A stretch of DNA of 64,000 nucleotides, taken from positions 186,001-250,000 of the forward strand of contig JAKOON010000087.1 in the NCBI GenBank assembly GCA_022577435.1. The letters run 5' to 3'. Every line of letters begins with the position of its first letter. Position 1 is the first letter of the stretch. Under the pieces are notes generated by a model, which did not search any database, was not told where the DNA came from, and saw only the letters and a list, made by a program, of their open reading frames with translations. The stretch comes from Embiotoca jacksoni. Its lineage: Eukaryota; Chordata; Actinopteri; Embiotocidae. This document shows positions 23,111-34,950 of the stretch, piece by piece. Both the position numbers and the translations under genes were made by a program.

Positions 23111-24541
23111 TCTTGCAGTGGACTGACGTGTGTGTGACAAGCTTGTGTGAGACCAGGTGACAATGATCCAAACTAGAATGACATTTTCTACCAAAATAAG
23201 AGTTAAACTCCATCAACAACAAAAATCCAAAAAAGATCCAACTATTAGTTGTCTGGTTGAGACGAAATCTTATGAAGACTTTTTCAAACCAACTTCACAT
23301 TGTTGGACAAAAGACAGATTCGAATGCCACAAATGCACCTGGCGGGATTTATTGAGGACTTATTGTCCACGACAGCTGGGCACATTCGAACATTACAGTT
23401 AAATATGATGTCCACAAATCAAACCAGCAGCTCGAAGCACCAACAAGAAACCCGACTGCTGCAGCATCTGGCGGCTGCAGCTGAGAATAATTGAACATAA
23501 TTGAAGGGGAAAAAAAAAACGGAGCACGGCGACTGTCTGAAACTTTCAGCAATATGAGCATGTTCCTCACCGCAGGAAGTGAGGCGTAATAACACGACCC
23601 CACCTGAGTCCCTGAAGACAATGTGGGGGCGGAGGGCGGGGGGAGGAGGTGCTGCTGCGGTGATTTGTTTCTGCATGAAACCCACAGATGGAGAGAATGT
23701 ACACTGCAGGACTTTCCACTTTTTTTTTCTGGAAAGAACCACGTTAGAAAAGTTTTCAAACTGTTTTTAACGAGTGGAAAATACCCCCAAAAAATGGGTG
23801 AAATAATTTCACTCTTTCTTTGGAAAAGTGAAGTAGATTCTTCTTTAATCAAACTGAAACATAATGATGCAGAGAGGTTTTTTTTAAATTTCTTTGTATC
23901 TGTTGATCCTCATATCAGTGAAATCTTTATTCTTCATATTAGACTTTTTTATTTTAACTCCATAAGTGATCAAATATAAGCAGTTCTGAAATTCTGTCAC
24001 TTTATTGAATTATTACATAATTCATTGAAAGTTAGTAAAGAGCTTTTTTCCAATTCATAGCAACATAACTCATTTATTTATTAACCACAGAGCAATCTAA
24101 CTACTCGATTTCAATATATTATTTTATCTTTTGCACAAAATTACATTTTAGATGCACAAATGCAAACGAGATGTTAATGAACCTGCTTTTATTTCGCTGT
24201 GATAAATGAGTCGGTCCACTGTGACACTGATTGGTTTGCGTGCCGCGTGTGCACAACCAGTAACCAAAATGCAATTAATAAAGGCTAAATTATTAATCAG
24301 ATGGAGCAGCTGATTGTCTCGGAGATGAGTCATTAAGAACGTCTTCGTTGTCCGGACGTCAACGTGCGCTCTGTATGTGGGGAACTTTTCATCCGTCGCA
24401 GCGTGACTTCTGCACACGCCGAGATGCAAAAAAAAAAAAATCCGGCACAGCTTCGTTTCAGATTCCAGTCACTGCAGCCCTTGTTAACACAGATATTTTC
24501 TGTTTGTGTGCATCAGTGAGCTCATGTTTCCGCCCGTATTT

Positions 24542-24603
<62 letters not shown>

Positions 24604-27600
24604 CAGACGTGATCAGACCTGCTGCCGGCCGTGACTCCTCCTCGGGGGTCGGTGCCTCTTCGGGGTGCACAGCAGTCAGACGGTGTCACTGATACAGTAA
24701 TTGCAGTAAATGCAGCCAGCTCGTATTCGCGCACTCAGACATGCTTTGTCACGTTGCGCCGACATCTTCAGAAGATGCCGACTCCTTTCTTTGCAGCAGT
24801 CCCCCCACTCCCCCCGCCCCCTCCCCCACCTCCCACCCTCTTCGTTCCAACTAACGTTCCTGTGTCTGATGACCACGTTGCACATTTGAACTTGTTTCCT
24901 TCCACGTTAGACTTTAGTTGTTTTTTTTTACTTTTCAGGAGAATTCAATGGAGTTCATCTCAGCAGTTCGTCTCTGCATGTAGGTTGTTTTCTCTGTATG
25001 TTTTATATTCAGAGATCTCCTGCCCACCTGTTAACTTAATATGCTGAAGTGCTCTAATGTTGTTTTTTTTTTGCCTTTAAAAGCTCCAAAACACTGACCA
25101 GCAACATTTCCTGTAATTTTCCGTGCATTCATTTAAGTTAGCATGCGTTTGGTGCATTTGTATGCACGGATAAGAGTGGGCATCAAGTCACCGCGGTTCG
25201 TCATCCCTCTCATTTCCTGTCTGTTTCCACTTTTAGTATCAGATAAAGGCATACAAATCATCTTAAAAACATGATAATGATGTTTTTCTCACAGAGGACA
25301 CACTCCACTTACTGTATTGTTGAGCTCGCAGGTCGTTCCGCCGTACATGGCCTTTAAAAGTTCCACAATAACAACGTGTCCTCATACCTTTCTGCCAACA
25401 GCCCCGCAATGCGGCGCGACGTATTTTTTTTTTTGTAGAAGCCTTTATGGCTATTCATCGGACTCAGCAGCTGTTCGTGCTGATGCAAAATAATGATGTC
25501 AGAAGTTTTCCTTTACGGCTCGCTGCAGTGAAGTGTTGTTATCAGGATCATTGAAACGGTTGCGCCGCGCAGGTGAAGTGAGGACAGGCAGAGTATTTCG
25601 TATCATTCATTTGGAAAAGAAAGTAAAGACGGTGTCTCCTCTTCCTGCTCTCATCCCTCACCTGTTAAGAGTTTCGTATGCGTCATGTCTTCTATGTCGT
25701 TTTAACGGGCATTTTGTTTGTGTTGACAGTTCCTCCTGAACTTAACCTCAGTCAGGGATGAAATGTTTTCATATCCGATAGAGCAGTTTTCTCCTCCAGG
25801 AGGCAGAAAAGTTTGTTTTCTCCCGGTGGAAACATTTATTTCAACAATGATTGAAATTACGCTGGTGTAAAACAACAAAAACGCACAGAAAGTGGTTTGT
25901 TTAGCGTCTTTCAGCTTGTCGTTTTGGTTGCGTTGCCCACAACTCAATAAACACAGAGATATCGGAGCATTTAGTAGCTAAAAACAGATACTTCCGTTGG
26001 TGGAGACCAAACGCAGAGCTGAAACCCCGATTTCCACAGCGGCCGGAAACGCGGCTGCAAATGAATACTTCGGGCTGCACTGTTTTCTTTCTTCACGTTA
26101 TTTGCACGTTAATCACATGTAGCTGCTGCAGATGCTCCGTCAGACAGACGCACAGCAAACACCAGAGGGCCACGCGGGTAAACAAACCCCTTCCTCGGCC
26201 CCGTCTGCTCTCGTGTTCCCGGCCGGCTGTGTGCGGCGCCTGGACATATGGTGGCCATCTGGGTGAGCCCAGAGACGTCGGAGCATTGTGACTGGGTTGA
26301 TGTTCGGGGGGGCGGGGGGGCCCGCGGCGTCACGTTAACCCTCTCGGCAGCGAGCGAGGGGGGAGAGGACAGACGAAACTGCGAAGAGGCTTTCACAGAA
26401 GAACTCTGTCCATCAGCCGTCCACAAACTGTCACACGTTGCACTTTCATTTCCGGGAATGGTCCAGGATTTTATCAGAGAGACGTCCGCAGCCCGAACGA
26501 ATACGAGTCCGGGATCTCGTGATTGGTGCTCGTTTATGAGAGCAGCGTCTCCCCCGCAAGGACCTGGACATCGTTGTCTGTCATCTTGTGGAATCAGTAA
26601 ATCAGCTGGAAAAGCCTCCGATGTTCTTACTATTTACTCCGTCTGCACTTCACTTTTTAAATGCCCTCTGAGATTAACGCGACACAATCACAAGAGCTTC
26701 TTTTTTTCTTTTTTCTTTTTTTTCGCATGGACATGGCAGTGGTGGTGTTTAGTAGTTATCTACACATAAAGTATATATGGCGCAACATTAAGCTGGTATT
26801 ATACTTTATGTTTCTGCGGCTACGCTACGATACGCGTGACATAAATTGTATCATCCGAGCGTTTACGTATGAACGTCCACAAACTCTTTTTGATTGGAGT
26901 GCAACAAATGAAGCTGCTAGATGCTCCAACATTTCCTGTATTTATCAAGTTGTGTGAAAAAAAAAAAAAAAAAACTAGCTGAAAGAAGCTAAAAGAAACT
27001 AAGAGGAGCTGGGGGGATTCAGGGGACTGAAGTTTTTTTTTTTTTTTTTTTCCCCCACCAGGTTAATTTCAATCACTGTTGACATAAAGATAGTATTCAG
27101 AGTGGATTTAGGAGTATTGGTGGAAACAGTAATGTCAGCTGCACAACAACAATGGCGGAGAGTTTTGCAGAGAAGAAGACAGCGTGTTATCACCGGTGTC
27201 ACTTCTGGAGGTTATTTGGCGCTGATAGACACATAAAGCGAAGTGAGTCACAGCTACTTCTGTGTGCATATAAGTTACTGGAATTTGGAGTTTAAAGGTT
27301 TATCAGCCGAATGACTTCAATTCAAAAGTCATTTTGACTTTGTGTTCAAAGTCGAGCGAGACTTAAAAAAACTTTTTTGCCACACGAGTCTTTGAATTTT
27401 TCACCAGAGCTCGTCACTTTGCTTCAGGCTAAGAAGAGACGGTGACTCCTCAGCAGGACGATCACTGCGAAGCTGCAATATATATAAAAGAAAAAAAAAA
27501 GGATTTCCTGGCCTTCTGTCTCTTTCCTGTGCTCACATCTTCCCCACACATCAATCACTTTTACATTTCCCCTTTTCTCTTTTTCTACACGTCTGTCCGT

Positions 27601-27700
27601 CTCTGCATCCTTCAGCTTCATTGTAGTTCGTCCCCATTGTTTTTTCACGGTCTCTTGATCGTCTGTGTCGCGCTCCCGCTCTTTCACCGTCGGGATCAGA
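23111..27700. other. No gene seen; several CpG-rich patches
   Basis: Holds the TG tract at 24541 and a GC-rich patch at 26140-26350 with G runs. The ORFs at 23349-23852 and 26248-26769 follow composition and overlap others on the opposite strand. Confidence 0.45.
24541..24602 (+). repeat. (TG)n microsatellite
   Basis: TG dinucleotides with a tgcgtgcgtgtgcg start. Confidence 0.97.
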
Positions 27701-27755
27701 GCTCCGCGGCACCGCCGGGACGTGTGAAACCATCGGAGGCCGACCCTCGGGTGGG

Positions 27756-27784
27756 AGTGGTGGTGGTGGTGGTGGTGGTGGTGA
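27756..27784 (+). repeat. (GGT)n trinucleotide repeat
   Basis: About nine GGT/GTG triplets, followed directly by a run of G in a CpG-rich patch. Confidence 0.92.
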
Positions 27785-28080
27785 TGGGGGGGGGGGCTCC
27801 GGCCGGTCGCAGCTGCGTAACCTCAGCCGCCTCCCAACCTTCCACGACTGACTCGCGCTGCCCTGCGGCCCCGGCGACCTGCGAGCGCGCCGCGTGGTCA
27901 CGTCAACCATGTCGCTAACCTTAACATCAAGACCAAGTCATACCGCCCCCAAATATGAAGCTGCCAGTCCAAATCTGCACCGACTTTTTGACTCGCGTCA
28001 CAGCTATTGTTTCAGCTCGCAGTAGATTTTCGTTTTTACAGATATGTCCAGAGGAGAGAGGACTGCTGCAGTCCATAGAA

Positions 28081-28100
28081 TTTTTTTTTTTTTTTTTTTT
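28081..28100 (+). repeat. Poly-T run (20)
   Basis: Uninterrupted T run in otherwise unique sequence. Confidence 0.95.
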
Positions 28101-29174
28101 AACTTCCCATGTGTAGCAGAGATGATAAGTTCTTCATCGCTTTATTATCTGGAAGTGCTTTTTTTCTTATTAATTTCTGTTGCGTGTAAAATGTATGTGT
28201 AAATGTAGTAGCTTGTGAGGCCGCAAAATAATCTAATTCTCTCCTTATTGTGGCTGTGAATTTACCATAATTCAATCAAAACCAATAACAAGTGTTTAAT
28301 ATTGTAAAAAAAAAAACTCGTACGCGGCGGTTAGCGGACACCGTGTCTCGCTTTAAACCGGAGAAACATTTTATATTCACTCCAACGCTCAAATTGCAGC
28401 CTGCGACACAAAGTTAGTTCGGCTTTCTGTGGTTTAGCCATTGAACAACATTAATAACCTCTTTATTATTTCAAAACTATTTCACATAAAGTGCCTGCAG
28501 CAGCAGGGGAGGAAACATTTCTCACCCAAAATTGAACGACTTCGTGATGCGTCGCACGATTGCGAATCTGCGCACAGGTGTTTTATTTTGAAAATGAACT
28601 GGATGCTCTTGGTTTTCCTCTATCTGACTTCCTGCCGGGCCGACCTGCTCAGTTCACGTAATAATACTGTTTCTTTGTTTTGTTGCCGTGGCTGTGGTTG
28701 TGGTTGTTCTGTTTTTGTTCATTTTTACGCCGCCTGTGTTGGCGTGAAGGTCAAACTGCTCTCACCTCTGCTTTCACTGCTCTCGATGGACCGAGCAGCT
28801 CGGCACTTTTTCTGAACGACACTTTTAAGTTGCAGTAAAAAGATGTTGACGACGGAGAAAAAAAAAAAAAAAACACTTCCGTACAATTTTAACATTTAAC
28901 GTCCCGTTTCTGCACGCGCAGCTTTTTAATTACCCGCCCACGCATTCGTTTTCAGTACTCGTTCGGGGGAAGTTACCGTAGGAGGAGCGATGCTGCGGGG
29001 ATTACATCATGTCAACAAGCTCTGTCAACAATTACAATGAATATCGGTGTAAATTCTCCCGCCGTGTCGAGTGCAACAGAACTAGCGGGAGAGAGAGAGA
29101 GCTGTCAATCAAACACAGTGTGTACACGCAAAAGCAAATGTCTTGAGAAGACGTCTAATGAGTTTCAATTTATT

Positions 29175-29375
29175 TCAGGGCCCTTGACACAGTAAAGTCC
29201 TCACAACAGAGGTTTACAAGATTATACAGAGGAACCCAACAACTCAGCAATTCCCGCATGAGAAGCTGGGAGGGAAAAACTCCCCTTTAGCAGGAAGAAA
29301 CCTCTGAAAGTCGGAAGGAAAAAAATACCTTTTAACAGGAAGAAACCTCCGCCGCGCCGGGCTCAGAAGTGGACG
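29175..29375 (+). mobile_element. Dispersed teleost repeat, family B copy 2
   Basis: Words in order are aacccaacaactcagcaatt, cccgcatgagaagctgggag, ggaaaaactcccctttagca and ggaagaaacctctg, then a second ttttaacaggaagaaacctc and a GC-rich end (gccgcgccgggctcag). The ggaagaaacctc module is present twice, 60-70 bp apart, so this copy carries an internal duplication or two overlapping copies. Confidence 0.62.
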
Positions 29376-30929
29376 GGTTCACAACCAGTTTCTGACTTTG
29401 TCCAAATAAATTGTCTCTTCTGTCTTCTAAATATTCAAACTGTTAAATAAATCAAGGAAGTTAAGCACATACGTTTGAATAGTACAAGCGTGTTCTTCAG
29501 TTAAAGCCCTCGACAGTAGTTCTGGGGGGTTTACACGAGAAGTTATTAAGCAGTAAATATAGGTTTGTGAAATCGGGCCCGAGCAGCTGCTGCAGAAAAG
29601 GGGTTAACTCACATCTCGGCGTCTCATAAACAACCTCCATCTGCTGAGAGAGGCTGAGAGAGGCAGCCCAAAAATGTGGAGAAATATTTGAGGTGGACAT
29701 GAATTTCCTTTTCTTTTTTTTTTTTCTACTTTTTGTACGTTTACATGATGAAATTACTTGTAATCAGGCAGGTTGCTCGGTCCTGTTGTCAATTCTGTCT
29801 TCTGTCAGGCTGCTGGTGCTTTAGAGGAGATGAAAGGTGGGTTGAAACACTCGCGTCGTCCCGGCGGCTTTTGTAGGAACTTTGACAGATGCTTCTCTTA
29901 TTCCTATAGATTCAATAAAAAGCCACAGACTATTTCCCTTCCTTTAGTTGTGCTGCAGAACCAGACATGCCGCGGGAGGTGGGGAGGGGGGGGGGGGGTG
30001 CGCGTCAGCTCTCGTGGCATTATTTTTTTGGAAGGATTATGCGATCGACAAGCCCTCCGATTTGTGTTTTTTTTTTTGGGGGGGGGACGGGACGGTTGTT
30101 TGACTTCCACCGACTGATGTGGCGCGAGAATCGCCCCGCTGAACACGGAGAACAGATCAGGTGTTGTACAGCAGGGCAGCATCCCTAATGTGAAGTCGTT
30201 ACCCTTCCCGCGGGGCACGCCACCCAAATGTCAACATCGTTCCTCGCCAAATTAGAGACGTGTTCTATTTGGGTTCGCGTGGCGGCGGGGGGAAATGGAG
30301 GCTGCATGTATCGGTCCATCTCTTTACACCTGCTACACTGTGAAATGAAAAAATAAATATGAAAAACAAACAAAAAAAAACAGCACCAGAGGTGGATTCC
30401 CGCTGGGAAATCCCAGAGGAGAGAGAATCCTCCACGCTGTTAGAGAAGGTGTGAATGCGTGGCTTCCTTGAAGCTGACCATTAAATCAGTTTATAGCTGT
30501 AACGCAGTCCGCCTCTTTTGGGAGCGGGAGCAGGTGAGATGTTGAACACCGAACTTTTTTTATTTTTGGGATGAAAACAGTGGTTTGATTTTATTACGGA
30601 GTCCTTTCACCCCGTGGGAACTTTTATAAAAAAAATTTTTTTTTAAAAAGGACCTTAAAAAAACAGCTGATCTGCTCTCTGTGTTCAGCGGGATGTCGAA
30701 TCGCTGCGTCGGTCTGTGTAATGGAAATTAAAATCCAATCCGTCCGCGGCGCCGTCGATCCGGTCATTCTTCTGAAATGCTGTTCGGTTGTAAACACTGT
30801 GAGGAAGCCTTGCGAGATTGGGAGTTTTTCCTTCCAACGAGCGCACATTTTTCAAAGCCGAATATCAATCATTCAACGCGCGGATTCCTGCTGTTGTTTT
30901 GCCTCCACGCCGGCGAAGGCTACAGCCAT

Positions 30930-31375
30930 CCGGTTCTTGTGAACGCGGTATCTCAAGGATGCCTCGAGGTGAATTCTTCCAACCTGGCAAAAACATTCAC
31001 TCAACACCTGGGATGAACTGAGTAGATTTTGAGGGGGGAAAGGTCAAAGGTCGAGGCCACCGTGACCTCGATTCTACACGTTCATTTGAACATGACATCT
31101 CAGGAACGACGGCGCAGAATTTCTTCGAATGTGACGCGGTCGTTCACTTGGCCTCAAGGATGAACTGGCTAGAGTTTGGTAGTCAAAGGTCAAAGTTCAA
31201 GGTCACTGTAACCCCGTGTCCCTCTCATCCGTCTGTCCCGTTATTGTGAACGCAATATGTCAAAAACGCTTCAAGGGAATTTCTTTAATCTTGGGGGGGG
31301 GGGGGGGATATTCACTTGGTACCAATGATGAACTGATTAGGTGTCGTGGTCAAAGGTCAAAGTTCAAGGTCTTCT
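30930..31375 (+). repeat. Three-unit tandem repeat (about 145-165 bp) with AGGTCA half-sites
   Basis: Each unit runs from a tgtgaacgc / atctcaag-like start, through gaatttcttc, attcactt and gatgaactga, to ggtcaaaggtcaa-type ends. The unit ends fall near 31041, 31182 and 31348. The second and third units contain the 13-base word aggtcaaagttca at 31187-31199 and 31354-31366. The third unit also carries a run of 15 G at 31293-31307. Similar tandem units occur widely in fish genomes, to my knowledge. Confidence 0.72.
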
Positions 31376-32600
31376 CTCGTTGAGTTTGACCAAATGGAAA
31401 AAGAAGCCCGTTTTACACAAAGATCCCGGCGACTGCTGTAAAGAAGACCCATCGTCACACCGGCTTTTTCCATTTAAAAAAAAAGAAAATTGTTTACACT
31501 GGAACCAAACAAAGCTGGCGTAATGCTGCCTGAGTGTGTTGCTTTAGATAGCTTACCATGTCGAGGAGAGCCAGCACTGCAATGATTTGGCCGCGTGACC
31601 ACCTCCACTGCCGGCTTAAGTGGCAAAACGACGAGGCTGAATCGCGCCAAAACAGTCCGTCCCCGCAGTTATTGTTTCCACCTGTTCAATACTGTAATAA
31701 TCTCTTTCCTCCTGTGCCACATCGTTGTTGATCCCGTGCTCTTTGTTCCAGCGTTTTTCGAGGTGATCCGTGAATCCTCTTCGTGCGCTGACCTGTGGTT
31801 GTTTCCGGTACCGTTGCCCGTTATCTGCTCTTTTGGTTATTGGACTGTTTGGAAACAGGGTTTTTTTTTGGAGCCCTCTAGTTGATGCTTTTGCCCTTTT
31901 TTTGAGGGGGTGGTGGGGTGTTGTCCAGATACCTGAAACCGTGTCAGCAACACTCCCGCCTTGAACAGCCTGTAGAAAAGAGGTCTTCCCCTCCTATCAG
32001 AAATGTTGCTTCCCAAACGGGAAGATTTTTTTTTTTTGTAACTGGTTGTGTAACTTTTTATGGACTTTATTTTCCTCGCTCTTTTTGGAATATTCTGCTG
32101 AAGGCTGCACCTTAAAGTAAACTTCCCTCTAGAATATTTAAACAGTATAATCAGCTAAACCTGCTCCTGGATCATCAATAGTGTATTTAACAGTATTAAA
32201 AGAGAGAAAATTCTAAGTTTAAAGATGATTTTTTTTTTTTTAATTTTGTTGACGAACACTCTTTCTACTTCCTTTCTTTTTTCGTGTCTGTTTGAAGTAC
32301 GACTTCAGGAACGCGTAGATGTTTGTGTGCTTGCGTTATCGTTTTCAGACCACTTCGTGCTGACCCTCTTTGACGGCACTTTTTTTTTCCCCCTCCTTGC
32401 CGTCCCCGGCTCGTTACACGCCGGCCTGATATATGTGCTTACGTCTGATCGCATTACGCCGCTGTGCGTCTCCTCGCCCCCGGTGATCGGGATGAGTCAG
32501 GCAGCTCCATTGAGAACGACCTCGCGTGGCGTCTCATCCGGGGGAATGCCGACCACCCGCTTTGAATATTTAACATCTGCACAAAGCAAACAGCCGGCCC

Positions 32601-32679
32601 ACCGACCGACCGACTGACTGACTGACCGACCGACTGACTGACCGACTGACTGACGGACTGACGGACTGACAGACGGACG
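32601..32679 (+). repeat. (GACT/GACC/GACG)n tetranucleotide repeat
   Basis: About 19 tetranucleotides in which the fourth base alternates (accg, actg, acgg). A Ser/Val/Gln-rich ORF on the other strand is an artefact. Confidence 0.95.
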
Positions 32680-33494
32680 CCACCCGAGGCACAAAGAAAG
32701 TTGTGCGTTGGTTTAATTCGTGTCACGACAAACGCCGCATGTTTCAAGATGTAAATATAGTAAAGCATCTGGCGCGGCACCCGCAATCCATCTGGCTTGG
32801 CATGATAAAGGTGCCCGAACGATGAAGGATTTGTCTCCTCGTGATGATGCTGCGGCTTCATTAAGCAAAACAACCCACAAAAAACCGACACATCACATTC
32901 ATGTTTTTTGGTTTTTTGGTTTTTTTGCAAGGGTGTAAATTATGATGCAGAACGTGTACATGTATCGTTGGCTCCAGTTTTTTTTTTCTGATGCTGCCGG
33001 GTGCTTTACTGGCAGCGGTTTCGGCACAGGACCAGAGAGCTGTTTCGGAAAGCCATCTGGTGCAGCACCTTCCCCCCCCCCCCCACCTCAAAAAAAAAAA
33101 AATATGTCTCTCGCGATCGGTAATTGCTGTCGCGCTACAAGTGAGGCAAATTAATATTCTGGTGGGAAAGTTTAGAGATCGTAGTCATCAGGGAGATACA
33201 GGAGTGGGGTAGGAGGGGGCGGGGGGGTGTCATCGCCCTTGTTAACCTGCAAACCTCTGTTCTCCGCTGCAGAGGGAGTGCAGAAGCAGACGGGTTGTTT
33301 ATTGGAGAATGTTAGTCTGGTCTGCTTGACTCTGTGATCCTGTATCTGGCTGAGGTCTGACCCAGATCATTGTATTAATAAAGGAGCTCCCAGAAAGGCT
33401 TTCCCCTCTGTGTTCTTCTGTTGTCGGTAGTTGATTATTTCTTTTCAACAGCCAGCGGTGGAAAGTAACAGTGTTTGCCCAATAACCTATAAAG

Positions 33495-33725
33495 GTTAGG
33501 CAAGTTTAGTTGCATAGCACATTTCAACAACAGGGCAATTCAAAGGGCTTCGCCTAAAAACAGTAAAAGCATCAAAACATCACGCAAAAGAAAAAGACGT
33601 TTAAAAACAGTGATTAAAACATTAAAGTAAAAGGAACAAAGACGAGCTAAAATAGAATAAAAGTTACACTGCAGTGTAAGATATCAAAAGAATACAGAAA
33701 TAAGTTGCAGCGTAGTGCAAGAAAT
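33495..33725 (+). mobile_element. Dispersed teleost repeat, family D
   Basis: The stretch reads gcaagtttagttgcatagca, catttcaacaacagggcaat, tcaaagggcttcgcctaaaa, then A-rich sequence with gtttaaaaacagtgattaaa and agttacactgcagtgtaaga. This matches a frequent fish repeat that starts with a 'tttatttgtatagcacatttc'-like word. It is A-rich and has no ORF. Confidence 0.62.
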
Positions 33726-34866
33726 TCATCAAGATCCTCAAATCTGGTTCAATGAAAATGGAAATATTCACATTTTGAAAGGCGCAGTTGCCATTTTTGC
33801 TCAAAAAGTGTTGAATCGATCATCAAAATCAATTTTCTTTTGGTCAGCTGATTGATTAATTGAATAAATTCTGCAGCTCCAGTGGTGACACCAGTACGGC
33901 TGCAGAAATGTAACACTTCAGAGAGGAGGACTGCAGTGATGCATCTCCGAATATGCAAATAAGTTGGCAGGAGAAAGTCTATAAACAAGCAGCGAGAGTC
34001 AGAGGAAGGAGGTTTTTTTTAACAAATGAGCAAACGCTGCAGAAATAATTCCGAGTGAAGACATCTGTATGTGTTTTCATGCTGGGTACATTTGTTTGTT
34101 GTGATTTATTAATGAAGATGTTTATTCACGTTAAATTGGAGGGACTGGATTTCTTTTTTTTTTTAATTTAAAATAGGTTCGTAGGAAAAAGAGTTGATCA
34201 CTCGAATGCTAACGAAACGGATGAAACATCCATCGGGTCAGTGAGCAGCAGCCGAAGACTACGATTAAAAAAAAAATGTTTGAACTCACGAAAACATAGT
34301 TTGAAGTACAGTGCACTTAACCACCGACGCTGGTCCCTGATTGGTCCGTCCTCACGAGTGACTGAGCAATAGCTCGGTGGAGCCAGGCTCAGTTTTGATG
34401 ACATCATAACAAAAACAATGCAAACGACGATAGAGGTTTGTAGTGAATTCAGACCCTGCCTCTGCACACGTTCAAACTGCAGATATGTAACTCCTCAAAA
34501 GCTGAGAGTACGTTAAAAATGTGTAACGATGAATTATTAAGCCTGAACACCGCGGCCATAAATACACAATGGGACTGCACACAATCTGGTTTTGTCCACT
34601 TTCCCTGCACTTCTGCCCTCACCGCTGTGAGCTTCCACCAACAGCTGGGTCACGGATCCATGAGTGACATTTGCAGTTAGCCAGTTGGGTCAACCATGAA
34701 ATCATTTTGGCCATTTTACCGCTAATGTGGTGCGAGTCCCCAGTACATTCATTCATTATTGATGAGAGAATAAATCTCTGTGGTGTAGTAGTTGCAGCAG
34801 TTACCCGACTGAATCGGCCCCCTTCTGATGAGATGCTTTTTTTTTTTTGTTATACGCCTGGTCATT

Positions 34867-34867
<1 letters not shown>

Positions 34868-34933
<66 letters not shown>

Positions 34934-34950
34934 GTGTGCGCGTGTGTGTG
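34868..34950 (+). repeat. (TG)n microsatellite
   Basis: TG dinucleotides with a few CG interruptions near the end (gcgtgtgtgtgcgcg). Confidence 0.97.

Larger units (their letters stand above)
27785..30925. other. No gene seen apart from repeat family B
   Basis: 27660-27910 is CpG-rich without splice support. The 124-codon frame at 28441-28815 has an internal Met followed by a signal-peptide-like segment but no coding bias. G runs occur at 29980-30000 and 30070-30090. Confidence 0.45.

Noticed and set aside
28441..28815. ORF with an internal Met and signal-peptide-like MNWMLLVFLYLTSC segment
   Set aside because: No conserved motif downstream, no donor and no GC3 bias. Hydrophobic runs are common in T-rich DNA.
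32601..32679. Possible CRISPR-like or satellite array
   Set aside because: It is a simple tetranucleotide microsatellite without spacers.
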